47,908 bases of DNA. Origin: Candidatus Saccharimonadales bacterium. GTDB lineage: Bacteria > Patescibacteriota > Saccharimonadia > Saccharimonadales > Saccharimonadaceae. The DNA lies in NCBI GenBank assembly GCA_035317825.1, contig DATHGB010000012.1, forward strand, positions 1 through 47,908. Reading direction: 5' to 3'. A program made the translations under genes and the position numbers. A model generated the notes under the pieces. It saw only the letters and a list, made by a program, of their open reading frames with translations, ran no database searches and was not told where the DNA came from. Below, piece by piece: positions 17,018 through 25,876 of this stretch (position 1 is the first letter of the stretch; each line of letters starts with the position of its first letter).

Positions 17018-17656
17018 TTATTCTTCGCTTTCGGCAAGAGCCTGCTTTATATCGTCATAGCTAAAACCCTGCCTAGCTAAATATTGCATGAGTTTTTGTG
17101 CGTCCGGATAGCGCGCGCGCTTCTTGGCAATAACCTTCTGTAATTCGTCTGTATCATTTCTAGGGGATTGGTCAACAAAGTGTTCGATAATTGATGATTC
17201 GACACCCTTGCTGCGAAGCTCGGATATAATCTTTCTTTGACTGGCACCTTTTGTAAGATTGCGATTCTCTACCCAAAAACGCGTGAATTTTTCATCATCG
17301 ACATAGCCTTTTTCGAGCAAACGATCAAAAACTCGATTTGTTAGCTCTACACTGACGCCTTTTTTAATTTGGCCGGTCTTCGTTCTGGCGTCGCGCGTCT
17401 TACGATATAGATAGTCACGAACTTCACGCATACTATGAGGCCGCATCAGGCTATATTCGAGTGCTCTTGTGTATAATTTTCCAAATTGGCTCTCGGTCTC
17501 TAGTTCCAGTAGTTCTTCGTCGGTATATTCTTTGCCTATGCGAATACCTAGATCGGCCACCTGTAGAATATCCAGACTGAATCGATACTTGCCGTCAACC
17601 ATCACGTTGACGCGGTCCCTGTCTTTCTGCTGTGCGGTAATGCCAGTGATCTTCAT
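17018..17656 (-). CDS. recX: Regulatory protein RecX
   Basis: Modulator of RecA that binds within the filament groove and limits its activity. The 212 residues consist of an N-terminal beta extension (about 1-60) and repeated three-helix RecX units: SMREVRDYLYRK, then VFDRLLEKGYVDDEKFTRFWVENR, GASQRKIISELRSKGV and FSYDDIKQAL. The gene lies close to recA (18277-19314) but not adjacent; a small membrane protein separates them. A -10 box (TATACT, 17663-17668, minus) ends six bases before the ATG, predicting a leaderless message. Confidence 0.93.
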   Translation of the reverse strand: MKITGITAQQKDRDRVNVMVDGKYRFSLDILQVADLGIRIGKEYTDEELLELETESQFGKLYTRALEYSLMRPHSMREVRDYLYRKTRDARTKTGQIKKGVSVELTNRVFDRLLEKGYVDDEKFTRFWVENRNLTKGASQRKIISELRSKGVESSIIEHFVDQSPRNDTDELQKVIAKKRARYPDAQKLMQYLARQGFSYDDIKQALAESEE

Positions 17657-17662
17657 TGTCTC

Positions 17663-17679
17663 AGTATAGCTGATATACT
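17663..17679. promoter_or_regulatory. Back-to-back -10 boxes of recX and its divergent neighbour
   Basis: On the minus strand TATACT occupies 17663-17668, six bases from recX ATG. On the plus strand TG-A-TATACT gives a -10 at 17674-17679, six bases from ATG 17686. The two boxes are five bases apart, so the two start sites should lie on the outer sides of a shared core. Confidence 0.65.
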
Positions 17680-17685
17680 AAAGGC

Positions 17686-18219
17686 ATGACAAAACCCAAA
17701 CAAACATCAAAGGCTAGCTGGAAAATGAGTAGCGCCGAACCACCTACGTCTAAATACACGGCTTTTTACCTCATTTTACTTATTCTTACCACAATAAGTG
17801 CTATATTTGGCCTCACTGGGTTTAGCGGAATAGGTGATTCCCTACGCTATGTTCACGATGCCCCGATCCTAACCTGCATCACGTTTGGTCAGTATATCAC
17901 CACTCTATTGATGATAGCCGGGGTTGTATTTCTTTATAAAAAACAAAAGGACGGTTTGTACCTTTTGTTTGGCGCATATGCCTTCACTATCATCACAATG
18001 ACGGTCCTGCCCTTTGCATCCGATCCAATTATCCTTGAGACAGCCAGACAGCTTACTATCCAAGAAGGTGCTAAGATTAGCATGCAGGACGCCGAAACTT
18101 TTGCTCGTATTGCCTTGAATATTATCGCTGTGCTTAACATCATTTCTAGTCTTCTCTTTGCCCTATTGTGGCAGCTTGCCTGGAACAAGCAGGCCAAGAG
18201 GGATTCTCTCGTTAAATAA
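17686..18219 (+). CDS. Four-helix membrane protein, function unknown
   Basis: A 177-residue membrane protein that I cannot place in a family. Four hydrophobic helices are seen at about 26-48, 66-86, 92-112 and 145-168, with a polar stretch (about 113-140) between the third and fourth. The N-terminal 20 residues are polar and basic. It is encoded divergently from recX and convergent with recA, with which it shares a terminator. The start is fixed by the -10 box six bases upstream. Confidence 0.6.
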   Translation: MTKPKQTSKASWKMSSAEPPTSKYTAFYLILLILTTISAIFGLTGFSGIGDSLRYVHDAPILTCITFGQYITTLLMIAGVVFLYKKQKDGLYLLFGAYAFTIITMTVLPFASDPIILETARQLTIQEGAKISMQDAETFARIALNIIAVLNIISSLLFALLWQLAWNKQAKRDSLVK

Positions 18220-18253
18220 AAACTACGGGTCTCGTTACGAGACCCGTAGTTTT
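18219..18253. terminator. Bidirectional terminator between the membrane protein gene and recA
   Basis: A 16-bp perfect stem (18219-18234 with 18238-18253) and a 3-nt loop, with A and T runs at the two ends. It serves two convergent genes. Confidence 0.92.
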
Positions 18254-18276
18254 AAAGTGAGCGCACCAAGAGCTTT

Positions 18277-19314
18277 TTAGGCGGCTTCTTCAGCAACCTT
18301 TACGCGAACCTTTTTGTCGATCTCCGCAAGAACTTTAGGGTTTTCTTTCAGATAGACTTTGGTAGCTTCACGGCCTTGGCCAATTTTGGCTTCGTTATAG
18401 TCGAACCATGCGCCAGCTTTGCCTACAATGCCATGCTGGACGGCTAGGTCAAGTACGTCACCAGTGCCCGAGATACCTTCGTTATACATGATATCGAATT
18501 CGGCAATACGGAATGGAGGGGCAATCTTGTTTTTCACCACCTTCACCTTAGTCCGGTTACCTACTATATCTTCGCCCGATTTAATCTGGCCGGTGCGGCG
18601 GATATCCAGTCGGACTGATGCGTAAAATTTAAGCGCATTACCACCCGTGGTCGTTTCGGGGTTGCCAAACATAACACCAATCTTCATACGAATCTGGTTG
18701 ATGAAGATGACGGTTGTTTTGCTTTTGCTGATAATACCAGTTAGCTTACGGAGCGCCTGGCTCATCAAACGAGCTTGGAGACCCATATGGCTATCGCCCA
18801 TTTCACCGTCAATTTCAGCCTGAGGAACCAGGGCTGCAACCGAGTCAACGACAACAAGATCAACAGCATTTGAACGAACAAGCGTTTCAGCAATCTCTAG
18901 TGCTTGTTCGCCGTTATCCGGCTGTGAAACAAGCAGGTTATCCGTATCAACGCCTAGTCGCTTTGCATAGGCTGGGTCAAGTGCGTGCTCTGCATCGATG
19001 AACGCCGCTGTTCCGCCGGCTTTTTGCACTTCAGCAATAGCATGCAGGGTTAACGTTGTCTTACCTGAACTCTCAGGTCCGTAAACCTCAATGATACGGC
19101 CTTTTGGATAGCCACCACCAAGGGCCAAGTCAAGGCTCAGTGCGCCCGACGAAATTAATTCGACATCTACTTTGTGCGCTTCACCTAATTTCATAATTGA
19201 CCCATCACCAAATTGTTTGGTGATTTGATCCATTGCAAGACCAAGTGCTTTTAGTTTGCCTTCATTGGTCGTTGATTTTTCAGCCATTTCTGGTTTTTCA
19301 GTCTTTTTAGCCAT
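18277..19314 (-). CDS. recA: Recombinase RecA
   Basis: DNA strand-exchange ATPase of homologous recombination and the SOS response. Walker [10 protein letters not shown] lies at residues 79-87; the family signatures [14 protein letters not shown], the L1/L2 DNA-binding loops ([23 protein letters not shown] and [14 protein letters not shown], each under the core of the fold) and [11 protein letters not shown] are present. The N-terminal extension of about 18 residues is Lys/Glu-rich, and the C-terminus is short and lacks the long acidic tail of E. coli. 345 residues. A TATAAT at 19339-19344 on the minus strand is a possible -10. No LexA-type box was seen by eye. Confidence 0.98.
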   Translation of the reverse strand: MAKKTEKPEMAEKSTTNEGKLKALGLAMDQITKQFGDGSIMKLGEAHKVDVELISSGALSLDLALGGGYPKGRIIEVYGPESSGKTTLTLHAIAEVQKAGGTAAFIDAEHALDPAYAKRLGVDTDNLLVSQPDNGEQALEIAETLVRSNAVDLVVVDSVAALVPQAEIDGEMGDSHMGLQARLMSQALRKLTGIISKSKTTVIFINQIRMKIGVMFGNPETTTGGNALKFYASVRLDIRRTGQIKSGEDIVGNRTKVKVVKNKIAPPFRIAEFDIMYNEGISGTGDVLDLAVQHGIVGKAGAWFDYNEAKIGQGREATKVYLKENPKVLAEIDKKVRVKVAEEAA

Positions 19315-19365
19315 ATTCTCCCTCTCTTATCTATATCTATTATACGCTAGAGTTTGGCAAAATTT

Positions 19366-19373
19366 GCTATAAT
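19366..19373 (+). promoter_or_regulatory. Extended -10 of the prepilin at 19381
   Basis: TGC directly followed by TATAAT, with TATAAT at 19368-19373. Seven bases separate it from ATG 19381. The earlier ATG at 19372 overlaps the box and cannot be transcribed from this promoter. Confidence 0.6.
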
Positions 19374-19380
19374 GGTGACA

Positions 19381-19767
19381 ATGAAACACTCTAAAGGATT
19401 TACCGTTATAGAGCTAATCGTCGTGATTGCCGTAGTTGGCGTCACCGCAGCTCTTTTACTCATACAGAAAAACAACCTAGCCGCAACCGAGCGTGATGAT
19501 AACCGAAAAATTGCGATCAACGCAATGTATTACAACCTTGAAGAAGTATTTTTCGAAAAAAACGGCTACTACCCTACCACCATCGACAGTAAGGTACTTC
19601 GTGCAATGGACCCTGGTCTTTTCACTGATCCAAATGGATTCAAAGTAGGAGACAAAGATTCAAGTTACCGTTATGAACCTACGAACTGCGAAGACAACAA
19701 ATGTAAGGGTTACTCACTTCGTACAAGTCTTGAAAAAGAAGCAGATTACGTTAAAACGAACCGTTAA
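19381..19767 (+). CDS. Type IV prepilin-like protein
   Basis: A 128-residue prepilin. The leader MKHSKG is followed by the cleavage and methylation motif FTVIELIVVIAVVGV, with the Glu at position +5 of the mature protein and the long hydrophobic helix that packs in the pilus core. The mature domain is small, with a Cys pair (NCEDNKCKGYSLRTS) that may form the C-terminal loop. The start at 19381 is chosen because a TATAAT lies seven bases upstream and the leader then has the usual six residues. It lies divergent from recA, away from the pil operon, so it may be a minor or alternative pilin. Confidence 0.85.
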   Translation: MKHSKGFTVIELIVVIAVVGVTAALLLIQKNNLAATERDDNRKIAINAMYYNLEEVFFEKNGYYPTTIDSKVLRAMDPGLFTDPNGFKVGDKDSSYRYEPTNCEDNKCKGYSLRTSLEKEADYVKTNR

Positions 19768-20534
19768 TCTACGACCGGACGGCCATTCTTGAACGCCTCA
19801 ACGGCATTATTCAGCGTAGCTATTTCTCGCTTGGGATTAGAGACATAGTTAAAGCGGTAGGTTGTTTCATCACCCTCGGTGCTGAGGCGGATCGAGCCGT
19901 AATCCAGCATAGATTGTATCAATCCATTCTGACGATAACTCGCGTCTTCGATATTAGACAAACTAACCGTCTGTTCGTGTTTTGAGAACAGGCTCGTTTG
20001 AATCTCTTGAATAACACTTTCGTTCGTAAGGAAGAAGCGGTTGTTTATATATACCCAAACAGCAATATATCCACCAATCAAGAAAAGAAGCGTCAAAAGG
20101 CTGCCGCTAAAGAAAATCGAAGCATACGATGGAGGGTTAAGAACTCCTAGTGATTCGACAATCAGTGGGTAATTAATCATGAGCGAAAGAACAAGAGCAA
20201 CACAAAATACCGTCAAACCCACAGGCAATACCAGTCCGATTGGATGACGACGCACCGCGCTGATAACGAACTCTTCATCGCTAAGGTTAAGCTGCGGGTA
20301 GCGACGCATAGAATCTTCATGCCTTGCTTTTACTTCCGGGGTTATTTCAGGCTTTTCAGGAGATACCGCTCGGGTCATATGAACAACTTGTGGTGTTGAG
20401 GTAGGAGGCGCGGCATACAGTGGGCGGCCCTCGCTATCATAGGCGACAGGCTCTGGAGTTTGATCACCCGCTACCGGCTTTTGAGGCTGAGGAGGAAGAT
20501 TGGGCGGAATTGGTGGAGGTGGGTTCTGATCCAT
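19764..20534 (-). CDS. Membrane protein with bacterial PH domain
   Basis: A 256-residue protein. Residues 1-60 are Pro-rich (PPPPIPPNLPPQPQKP), likely disordered; two membrane helices follow (about 112-135 and 145-170), and residues about 172-250 form a YdbS-type bacterial pleckstrin-homology domain (NNRFFLTNESVIQEIQTSLFS, then VSLSNIEDASYRQNGLIQSMLDYGSI, a hallmark of this group). Role unknown; such proteins are common in Gram-positive bacteria. The -10 box TATAAT (20541-20546, minus) lies six bases upstream of the start and overlaps the end of ruvB. Confidence 0.82.
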   Translation of the reverse strand: MDQNPPPPIPPNLPPQPQKPVAGDQTPEPVAYDSEGRPLYAAPPTSTPQVVHMTRAVSPEKPEITPEVKARHEDSMRRYPQLNLSDEEFVISAVRRHPIGLVLPVGLTVFCVALVLSLMINYPLIVESLGVLNPPSYASIFFSGSLLTLLFLIGGYIAVWVYINNRFFLTNESVIQEIQTSLFSKHEQTVSLSNIEDASYRQNGLIQSMLDYGSIRLSTEGDETTYRFNYVSNPKREIATLNNAVEAFKNGRPVVD

Positions 20535-20540
20535 ACAGTT

Positions 20541-20546
20541 ATTATA
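20541..20546 (-). promoter_or_regulatory. -10 box of the PH-domain gene, inside the ruvB stop region
   Basis: TTGC then TATAAT (extended -10) on the minus strand; six bases to ATG 20534. It overlaps the ruvB stop codon at 20542-20544. Confidence 0.6.
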
Positions 20547-21570
20547 GCAATTCTTGCTGGTTTTCGGCTGGTTTTCGGCCGAGGTGAACGTACGCTTTTG
20601 CTGTTACTCGACGACCCCGAGGGGTACGCTCAATAAATCCAAGCTGCAAAAGATAGGGTTCGTAGAAATCCTCGATTGTTGTCGCTTCGTCACCGGTTAG
20701 GGCCGCGATCGTATTAAGTCCTACGGGATTATTACCATAGTTATCAATGATACTAAGCAGCATATTACGGTCTGCGGGGTCTAGCCCTAATTCATCGATC
20801 TCCATCATTTCAAGTGCTTTGGTGGTCGTAATCGTATCGATAATACCGTCGCCATTAACATCCGCGTAGTCACGAACGCGTTTTAGCAAACGGTTAGCGA
20901 TACGTGGCGTCAAGCGTGCGCGGGTTGAAAGCATCTGGGCAGCTTCTGCGTGAATTTTACTCTCTAGAATTCCTGATGACCTTGCAATAATCTGTGATAT
21001 TTCCCCAGGGGTATAAAATTCATGACGGTAGATATGGCCAAAGCGGTCTCGGAGAGGAGCGGTCAACGCACCAGTTCTTGTCGTTGCGCCAATCACCGTG
21101 AACCTAGGCAAATCAAGGCGCACACTTCGCGCAGCTGGCCCTTTACCGATAACGATATCGAGTTTAAAGTCTTCCATCGCACTATACAGTACTTCTTCGA
21201 CGGCATGGCTAAGCCTGTGAATCTCGTCAATAAATAACACGTCGCCATCGTCTAAGTTTGTCAATATACTCGCAAGATCGCCTGCTCGCTCAATCGCCGG
21301 TCCTGCAGTAACGCGAATATTTGTTCCCATTTCATTAGCGATAACGGTTGCCATTGTGGTCTTGCCTAGTCCTGGAGGGCCATATAAAAGGACGTGATCA
21401 ATAGGCTCGTTACGTTTTTTGGCCGCGTCTATCGCTAATTTTAGGTTCTTTTTCAGCCGTTCCTGGCCAATGTATTCCGAAAAGTTCTGCGGACGCAGGG
21501 TCACTTCAATTTGCTGCTCATCACTATCGTCGTCGTGGACGCTTGTGTCTACAATCCGTTCTACTGCCAT
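20542..21570 (-). CDS. ruvB: Holliday junction branch-migration ATPase RuvB
   Basis: AAA+ hexameric motor that drives Holliday junction migration with RuvA. Walker A GPPGLGKT (64-71), Walker [10 protein letters not shown], sensor I ATTRTG and the arginine finger region (APLRDRFG) are all present, followed by the winged-helix domain with [24 protein letters not shown]. 342 residues, normal. It starts 16 bases after ruvA and is co-transcribed with it. Confidence 0.97.
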   Translation of the reverse strand: MAVERIVDTSVHDDDSDEQQIEVTLRPQNFSEYIGQERLKKNLKLAIDAAKKRNEPIDHVLLYGPPGLGKTTMATVIANEMGTNIRVTAGPAIERAGDLASILTNLDDGDVLFIDEIHRLSHAVEEVLYSAMEDFKLDIVIGKGPAARSVRLDLPRFTVIGATTRTGALTAPLRDRFGHIYRHEFYTPGEISQIIARSSGILESKIHAEAAQMLSTRARLTPRIANRLLKRVRDYADVNGDGIIDTITTTKALEMMEIDELGLDPADRNMLLSIIDNYGNNPVGLNTIAALTGDEATTIEDFYEPYLLQLGFIERTPRGRRVTAKAYVHLGRKPAENQQELL

Positions 21571-21586
21571 AATTCGTGCCTATTCA

Positions 21587-22165
21587 TTATTTACTTCTTA
21601 GCGCCTGCGTTACCCGGTCAGCTGTTGAAAGATCAGTCGAGATGCCCTCCAGAGCTCTTGTGGCGTCATTCAGGTTATAGCCGAGTGCCATTAACGCTTC
21701 GAGTGCTTCATCGCTATGTGCAAGCTGCTTCGATGCGCCTTCGTTACTCACATTAGTTCGGATCGCTAGGCCGACTTTGTCGGTCAGATCAACGACCACA
21801 CGCTCTGCAATACGCTTGCCGACACCGCTTGCCTTGGTTATAAACGCGCTATCAGCATTTGCAATCGCATTGCGAACCGTTTCGCTTTCACCTAAACTCA
21901 AGATTGAAAGTGCAGCCTTTGGGCCAACACCCTGCACGGTAATAAGCATTTCAAACAGTTTTTTAGCCGCTAAACTTGTAAACCCAAAGAGTTCCTGCGA
22001 TTGTTCTCGAATATGGTGATGCGTGTAAAACTTCACTGGCTCGTTAAGAAGCGTCTGCTCGAAGTCGCCAAGCGCAACAGCAACTTCATACCCGACACCG
22101 TGAACATCAACTATTATCGAAGAATTAAATTTTTCAGAGGCAACCCCAGAGACATGTGCAATCAT
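21587..22165 (-). CDS. ruvA: Holliday junction DNA-binding protein RuvA
   Basis: Tetrameric junction-binding subunit of RuvAB. Domain I is an OB fold (MIAHVSGV to about residue 62, with VDVHGVGYEV), domain II carries two helix-hairpin-helix motifs (LITVQGVGPKAALSIL and ITKASGVGKRIAERVVVDL), and domain III (about 145-192, EALMALGYNLNDATRAL) contacts RuvB. A minus-strand CATAAT with an upstream TG (22173-22178) ends seven bases before the ATG, again suggesting a leaderless message. First gene of ruvAB. Confidence 0.96.
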   Translation of the reverse strand: MIAHVSGVASEKFNSSIIVDVHGVGYEVAVALGDFEQTLLNEPVKFYTHHHIREQSQELFGFTSLAAKKLFEMLITVQGVGPKAALSILSLGESETVRNAIANADSAFITKASGVGKRIAERVVVDLTDKVGLAIRTNVSNEGASKQLAHSDEALEALMALGYNLNDATRALEGISTDLSTADRVTQALRSK

Positions 22166-22172
22166 ATCTATT

Positions 22173-22178
22173 ATTATG
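22173..22178 (-). promoter_or_regulatory. -10 box of ruvAB
   Basis: CATAAT preceded by TGT on the minus strand, seven bases from ATG 22165. Confidence 0.5.
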
Positions 22179-22203
22179 ACATACTACCGCGCTTTACGAA
22201 GCA

Positions 22204-24399
22204 TTACGGATTGATAGGTGGAATAACAGGAGTTGTTGGGGTCGTACCTCCCCCGCCAGTTCCCGGATCTATTGGCGTGGTTGGAGTTGTGGGTGTCGTC
22301 GGCGTTACTGGTGTCTCTGTTGTCGGTTCTTCTTCTTTAGGTTTTTCTTCTTCCTTCTTTGGAGGTGCTACTGGCGTACATGTCGCTGTTGGCAATCCCC
22401 AGGCAAGGAAATACTCGTTATATGTGCCGTTACCGCTACTTGAGGCAAGCCCGCCATTGCTATAGCAGACAGCTCGCTGTACAACTCCAGACGGCGCTGG
22501 GAATTTCGTGTCAGCAACCCCCTGCAAACCCTGTTTCATCGTATTCACCCAAATCGGTCCGGCCATTCCCGACCCACCGTTAAGCATGGCATGGTTATCA
22601 TTATTCCCTACCCATACGCCGACTGCTAGCTGCGGCGTATAGCCGATTGTCCAAGCGTCGCGCTGATCATCTGTTGTCCCCGTTTTAACCGCCGCCGTTT
22701 TGCCGCTCACTGTCAAAGACGAACCGAATATCGGGGCACGCGCACTATTATCAGACAAAATATCCGATATTAGGTACGCGCCTTCTTTACTGATAACCGT
22801 TTTGGCCTTTTCGTTGGCTTTGAAAATATTATTATCGTACTTATCGTTCACTTGTTTAATGATTGTCGTATCGTACTGCTGACCCTGATTGGCAAATGCC
22901 GCATACGCGTTGGTCATTTGCATCAGAGGCACTTCTGCGGTTCCAAGGGCGAGTGCTAGGCCATAGTTTTTATTGCTATCAATTGTTGTAATACCCATTG
23001 TTTTGGCTTGTTCGATCGCTGTATCGATACCTACTTTTTGCAGTACTTTTACCGCTGGAATGTTGAGTGATCGTGCCAAAGCGTTCCGTACCGAGACGTT
23101 ACCGCTAAACGTTCGGCTAGCATTTTGCGGGCTATAGCCGCCAAAATCAGTCTTTACATCTTGCAAGATTGTCGCAGGCGTAATGATATTATCCACGAGC
23201 CCGCGACTGTAATAAATAGGCTTAAAGCTAGACCCAGGCTGGCGTGCTGTTGTCGCCATGTTCACCTTACCCCAATCCGTATTGTTCCAGTCTGCGCTAC
23301 CCACGAGTGCCCGTACCTCACCCGTTGTCGGGTCAACGGCTATCCCGCCTGCATTTGAACCCCCGTTTCGCTGAATATAATTCATGTGATTGGCGATATT
23401 ATCAGTCAATTGTTTTTGAAGCGTTAAATCAAGGGTTGTCTTTACCTGATACCCTGAACGTGCAACGTTGTCTTCCCCGTACTTTTTATATAGTTCGTCT
23501 AATACCATCTGCGTGAAGTGCGGTGCATTGTTATTGGCCGTATCAGTCATCGGTTGGTAGGCTAATACTTCGGCTTTAGTCGTCGCCTTCTCAGCTTCGG
23601 TAATATACCCGTTCGTCACCATTCGGGATAGTACGGTATTCTGACGCTCGGTTGCGTATTCAATATTGCCAAGGGTAGGGGAGTAGTTATTTGGTGATGG
23701 CAAAATTCCAATGAGCATTGAACTTTGCGCAAGGTCCAGGTCTTTAGCCGACTTTCCAAAGTATGCCTGTGCCGCGTCCTCTATGCCAAATATGTTCCCT
23801 CCGAAAAAGGCCGAGTTCAGATACATTTCAAGGATTTGATCTTTACTGTACCGCTGCTCAATAGCAATTGAAATCGTCAGTTCCTGGTATTTTCGCAGGA
23901 ATGTCTGCTTTGTGGTTAGTAGCGTATTCTTTGCCAGCTGCTGCGTCAAGGTGGATCCCCCACCTGTCACCTGCCCAGCTAAAAGATTGCCGTAGAGAGA
24001 CCGGAAAATACCCGTGACCGAAAAGCCATCGTGTTTATAAAAGTCTTTATCTTCAGCTGCTACAAGTGCATGCTCGACGTTATCAGATATTTCACTTAGT
24101 GGAATCATCTTACGATGCTCGGCGCGACCAGTTTCGTAAAAGACTTTGCCATTTTTGTCCGTTAAAACAATTCCCGTGTTATTTCGGTTCATCAACCGTT
24201 CTTGATCGGCAATATCGTTGTAATAAAATGCGTAGGTGAATAGGGGAGTCAGCGCTAGAAATAGAATGACGGGTGCCGCAATAACGGCAATCTTTTTCTT
24301 TTTTGACATTTTGCTAAACCAGCGCCAGTGACGCCGGGTTGTTCGTTTTGCTTTTCTGACAGGTGATACCTTTTTGGTATATTTTCCTTGACGGATCAT
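22204..24399 (-). CDS. Class A penicillin-binding protein (transglycosylase/transpeptidase)
   Basis: Bifunctional peptidoglycan synthase. A basic cytoplasmic start (about 1-36) and one membrane helix (38-58) precede the GT51 transglycosylase domain, with the catalytic Glu116 in AAEDKDFYKH and the motifs GGSTLTQQLAKN, RKYQELTISIAIEQ and ILEMYLNSAFFG. The transpeptidase domain shows SxxK (RQPGSSFKP), SxN (ARSLNIP) and KTG (AVKTGTTDD). The end is a Lys/Glu then Pro/Thr/Gly-rich tail of about 60 residues that may span the wall. 731 residues. The -10 box TATACT (24406-24411, minus) stops six bases before the ATG. It implies that this cell builds its own peptidoglycan. Confidence 0.95.
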   Translation of the reverse strand: MIRQGKYTKKVSPVRKAKRTTRRHWRWFSKMSKKKKIAVIAAPVILFLALTPLFTYAFYYNDIADQERLMNRNNTGIVLTDKNGKVFYETGRAEHRKMIPLSEISDNVEHALVAAEDKDFYKHDGFSVTGIFRSLYGNLLAGQVTGGGSTLTQQLAKNTLLTTKQTFLRKYQELTISIAIEQRYSKDQILEMYLNSAFFGGNIFGIEDAAQAYFGKSAKDLDLAQSSMLIGILPSPNNYSPTLGNIEYATERQNTVLSRMVTNGYITEAEKATTKAEVLAYQPMTDTANNNAPHFTQMVLDELYKKYGEDNVARSGYQVKTTLDLTLQKQLTDNIANHMNYIQRNGGSNAGGIAVDPTTGEVRALVGSADWNNTDWGKVNMATTARQPGSSFKPIYYSRGLVDNIITPATILQDVKTDFGGYSPQNASRTFSGNVSVRNALARSLNIPAVKVLQKVGIDTAIEQAKTMGITTIDSNKNYGLALALGTAEVPLMQMTNAYAAFANQGQQYDTTIIKQVNDKYDNNIFKANEKAKTVISKEGAYLISDILSDNSARAPIFGSSLTVSGKTAAVKTGTTDDQRDAWTIGYTPQLAVGVWVGNNDNHAMLNGGSGMAGPIWVNTMKQGLQGVADTKFPAPSGVVQRAVCYSNGGLASSSGNGTYNEYFLAWGLPTATCTPVAPPKKEEEKPKEEEPTTETPVTPTTPTTPTTPIDPGTGGGGTTPTTPVIPPINP

Positions 24400-24405
24400 A
24401 TGATT

Positions 24406-24411
24406 AGTATA
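24406..24411 (-). promoter_or_regulatory. -10 box of the PBP gene
   Basis: TATACT on the minus strand, six bases from ATG 24399. A leaderless message is predicted. Confidence 0.55.
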
Positions 24412-24529
24412 CTACTTTCAAGCTTAAAATTGCCCCACCCTGCATCGGTATGACATATCTTCATACTGCTACTTATTATCTCATATCGGTAGATTATTAC
24501 AATTTCCATACACGAGTATAGTACTGGGA

Positions 24530-24558
24530 TTGACTTTTACCAATAAATATGATAAAAT
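24530..24558 (+). promoter_or_regulatory. Strong promoter of the orphan gene at 24595
   Basis: TTGACT (24530-24535), a 17-nt spacer and TAAAAT (24553-24558). The transcript would begin near 24565 and carry a leader of about 30 nt. In it CTCCT (24576-24580) can pair with AGGAG (24585-24589), which is the ribosome-binding site. Confidence 0.7.
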
Positions 24559-24594
24559 AAATACACTTCTGTTCGCTCCTAGCAAGGAGAAGAG

Positions 24595-25224
24595 ATGGCG
24601 TACCTTACTGAAGCAGAGCAACTCGAAATAGTGAGAAAAGTGCTCACAGGTGACTTGCGACGCGATGACTTCGCGACGCGGCCTCTCTGGTCACTTCCCA
24701 CACTGACCTATGTAGGCGTCGCTATGACGCTTGCTGGGCGGTACAGGATCAACGACGACAATCAGGTCTGCGTACCCCTCCAGAAGATTCTCAATGAAGT
24801 CATTCTGATGGGCTTCGAGGAGGTGGAGAAGGAGTACACCAGGGACGAGTACGAGGACTACCAACTACGCGAATCGGTAAGGCGTCTCAAGCTTTGCCGC
24901 AGAGCACCTCAGGGTAGTCGTCCCTACCAAGTAGTGCTCGACCCGTCGCCCGCACTTCAATCCCTCATCGCCGAGCACCAAGACAGCCCAAAGATCGAAG
25001 ACTTCTTCAGAGACATGGCTGAAGGCTTCGCGCGCCATGCAGGCTGGAAGATGAGGCGTGAGATGCAATTTCTCCAGCGAGAGCAAGAGGAGAAGCGGCT
25101 ACGTCTTCAAGGGCCGATGACCCGTGAGGCGCATCAGCTTGTCGCGCGGTTCAAGGAAAAGTACGGTTTCGACGGCCTTGCTGCTCTACGCGCTCAGCTC
25201 GACGAAGCGCAAGAGCAACAGTAA
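24595..25224 (+). CDS. Orphan soluble helical protein in a self-contained cassette
   Basis: A 209-residue protein that I do not recognise. It is hydrophilic and mainly helical, with no signal peptide or membrane segment. Residues 1-60 look globular (EAEQLEIVRKVLTGDLRRDDF), 75-105 are acidic (EEVEKEYTRDEYEDYQLRE), and about 140-209 is probably a long helix or coiled coil (MRREMQFLQREQEEKRLRLQ). Codons are richer in G/C at third positions than in the neighbouring genes. It has its own promoter, a ribosome site (AAGGAGA) caught in a small hairpin, and its own terminator, so it behaves as an independent cassette inserted between the PBP gene and ruvC. Function unknown. Confidence 0.7.
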   Translation: MAYLTEAEQLEIVRKVLTGDLRRDDFATRPLWSLPTLTYVGVAMTLAGRYRINDDNQVCVPLQKILNEVILMGFEEVEKEYTRDEYEDYQLRESVRRLKLCRRAPQGSRPYQVVLDPSPALQSLIAEHQDSPKIEDFFRDMAEGFARHAGWKMRREMQFLQREQEEKRLRLQGPMTREAHQLVARFKEKYGFDGLAALRAQLDEAQEQQ

Positions 25225-25245
25225 GACGATCATCGTGAACAGAAG

Positions 25246-25281
25246 AAGCCGCATTCCCTGCACCTGCAGGGGAAGCGGCTT
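25246..25281 (+). terminator. Terminator of the orphan gene
   Basis: A long G+C-rich hairpin (AAGCCGC at 25246-25252 paired with GCGGCTT at 25275-25281, plus an inner stem TTCCCTGCA with TGCAGGG) followed by T residues. Confidence 0.88.
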
Positions 25282-25295
25282 TTTCGCCTTTTAGA

Positions 25296-25772
25296 CTACT
25301 GCATTTTAATCATAAACGCGCACATAATTGCGGCGGCAAGTGCATCGGCGCAGTCATCGGGTTTTGGCACGTCTTTTAATCCTAGCTGGATTCGCACCAT
25401 TTCTTGTACCTGCTTTTTATCAGCCTTGCCATACCCTGTAATTGTTTGTTTGATTTGAAGGGGAGTGTACTCTTCGATTTTTAGCTTTGCCTGCTTGCCT
25501 GTTAACATTGCAACGCCACGGGCATGCGACACGCTCATTGCGGTCGTCACGTTTTTAGCAAAAAACAGTTGTTCGATTGCCATAAATTCGGGCTTGGTTT
25601 CTTTAATGATGCTGGTAAGCTCTAGGTATATCTCCTCTAGCCTATCCGCAAGGGGAGTGTGTGCGGGTGTCGTAATAACACCCGCTGTCACCAGCGTCGT
25701 CCTCCCTGCCTTGGCGTCAATAACGCCAAACCCCAAGATTCCAGTACCCGGGTCAATCCCAATGATTCTCAT
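25296..25772 (-). CDS. ruvC: Holliday junction resolvase RuvC
   Basis: Endonuclease that cuts Holliday junctions placed by RuvAB. The four acidic catalytic residues are in the expected spacing: Asp7 (GIDPGTG), Glu67 (AIEQLFF), Asp140 and Asp143 (KPDDCADALA). 158 residues, normal. It is apart from ruvAB, separated by the PBP gene and the orphan cassette. A minus-strand TATACT (25779-25784) ends six bases before the ATG, so the message is probably leaderless. Confidence 0.97.
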   Translation of the reverse strand: MRIIGIDPGTGILGFGVIDAKAGRTTLVTAGVITTPAHTPLADRLEEIYLELTSIIKETKPEFMAIEQLFFAKNVTTAMSVSHARGVAMLTGKQAKLKIEEYTPLQIKQTITGYGKADKKQVQEMVRIQLGLKDVPKPDDCADALAAAIMCAFMIKMQ

Positions 25773-25778
25773 AGTCTT

Positions 25779-25784
25779 AGTATA
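25779..25784 (-). promoter_or_regulatory. -10 box of ruvC
   Basis: TATACT on the minus strand, six bases from ATG 25772. Confidence 0.55.
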
Positions 25785-25876
25785 CGATAGTTACTTGTTG
25801 TCATGCATAACCACAAGCTCTGCTTAAAATACCTGTCATAATTAAATATAGCTGGAAATGAGTTGAGGCTTCTAGC

